Program-made: the position numbers and the translations under genes | In this document: positions 42,587-42,684 of the stretch, one piece after another | Numbering within the stretch: the first letter of the stretch is position 1 | Layout: each line of letters starts with the position of its first letter | Assembly (NCBI GenBank): GCA_002343425.1 | Contig: DDSO01000059.1 | Coordinates: 51,981-94,664 of the forward strand | Reading direction: 5' to 3' | Source: Brevundimonas sp. UBA2388 | GTDB taxonomy: Bacteria; Pseudomonadota; Alphaproteobacteria; Caulobacterales; Caulobacteraceae | DNA: 42,684 bases | The notes under the pieces: model-generated | What the model was told of the DNA's origin: nothing | The model's database searches: none | Seen by the model: only the letters and a program-made list of their open reading frames with translations

Positions 42587-42684
42587 ACGCCCGGCCGGCC
42601 TCCCAGGCGTCGACTGCGTCCGACCACTGCTGCGCCATGTGACGCCGCTGCGCCTCGAACTCGGCCTTGTTGTAGACGCCGCGC
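42528..42684 (-). CDS. Tyrosine recombinase/integrase, C-terminal end only
   Basis: Only the last 51 residues lie in the window: RGVYNKAEFEAQRRHMAQQW, then SDAVDAWEAGRAFTPV and SAGPRFDPRL. The Y-N-K segment followed by an R/E-rich helix ending in W is the C-terminal pattern of phage-type integrases, where the Tyr (codon at 42672-42674) is the catalytic residue. The stop is TGA at 42530-42528. The gene continues past the right edge. It probably integrates this element, so an attachment site is expected just to the right. Confidence 0.75.
   Translation of the reverse strand, partial: RGVYNKAEFEAQRRHMAQQWSDAVDAWEAGRAFTPVLTIPESAGPRFDPRL

Noticed and set aside
1..42684. CRISPR arrays, tRNA genes, rRNA genes, insertion sequences
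   Set aside because: No regularly spaced repeats, cloverleaf-like sequences, rRNA stretches or transposase frames were recognised on either strand by eye.

Overview
The window is GC-rich DNA with dense, overlapping gene packing, and its genes look like those of an alphaproteobacterium. Brevundimonas or a related member of the Caulobacterales is my best guess, inferred from protein flavour only. Both ends carry genes typical of integrative and conjugative elements (ICEs) or plasmids. At the left edge is a DUF736 protein. At the right are a tyrosine recombinase 3' end, an AlpA-type regulator, a long ParB-like protein, a secreted thermonuclease and a nucleotidyltransferase-HEPN protein. I read the window as the cargo region of one integrated element whose integrase end lies just beyond base 42684.

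Left part (1-10.5 kb): after the DUF736 gene and about 800 bp of gene-free DNA comes an RloC-like ATPase, a candidate tRNA anticodon nuclease with a zinc hook. Next is a three-gene operon matching the Shango anti-phage system: TerB protein, DUF2791-type ATPase and Lhr-like helicase. A divergent WYL-TerB protein sits at its promoter side.

Middle part (10.8-20.6 kb): ion and metal handling. It holds a K+/H+ antiporter-like protein, a DUF3147 membrane protein, a chromate transporter, and a heavy-metal RND operon of outer membrane factor, adaptor and pump, with two small histidine-rich exported proteins. The chromate and RND genes converge and overlap.

Second defence block (20.8-28 kb): a compact type II-short CBASS operon (CD-NTase, E2-like protein, HNH-SAVED effector Cap5) is preceded by a DUF2188 gene and followed by a DUF2235 hydrolase. 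Facing it is an operon of XRE repressor, ImmA/IrrE peptidase and exonuclease I. The first two resemble the CapH/CapP pair known to switch on CBASS in response to single-stranded DNA. A linked ssDNA exonuclease is unexpected and suggests the triggering signal may be tuned or erased by the same operon.

Right part (28-37.5 kb): poorly known genes (an exported lipoprotein and a membrane-anchored protein bracketed by repeated hairpins, and a DUF6880 protein), then CorA, a Na+/Ca2+ exchanger-like protein, a small lipoprotein, a zinc-ribbon protein, ExoD with an apparent one-base frameshift, MgtC and a PKHD-type dioxygenase. An unexplained nested hairpin with a G10 loop lies next to a tiny ORF near 34.4 kb. 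From 37.5 kb to the end is the element's own maintenance and integration module. No tRNA, rRNA, CRISPR array or intact insertion sequence was seen. All functions are read from motifs and gene order; no database search was run.
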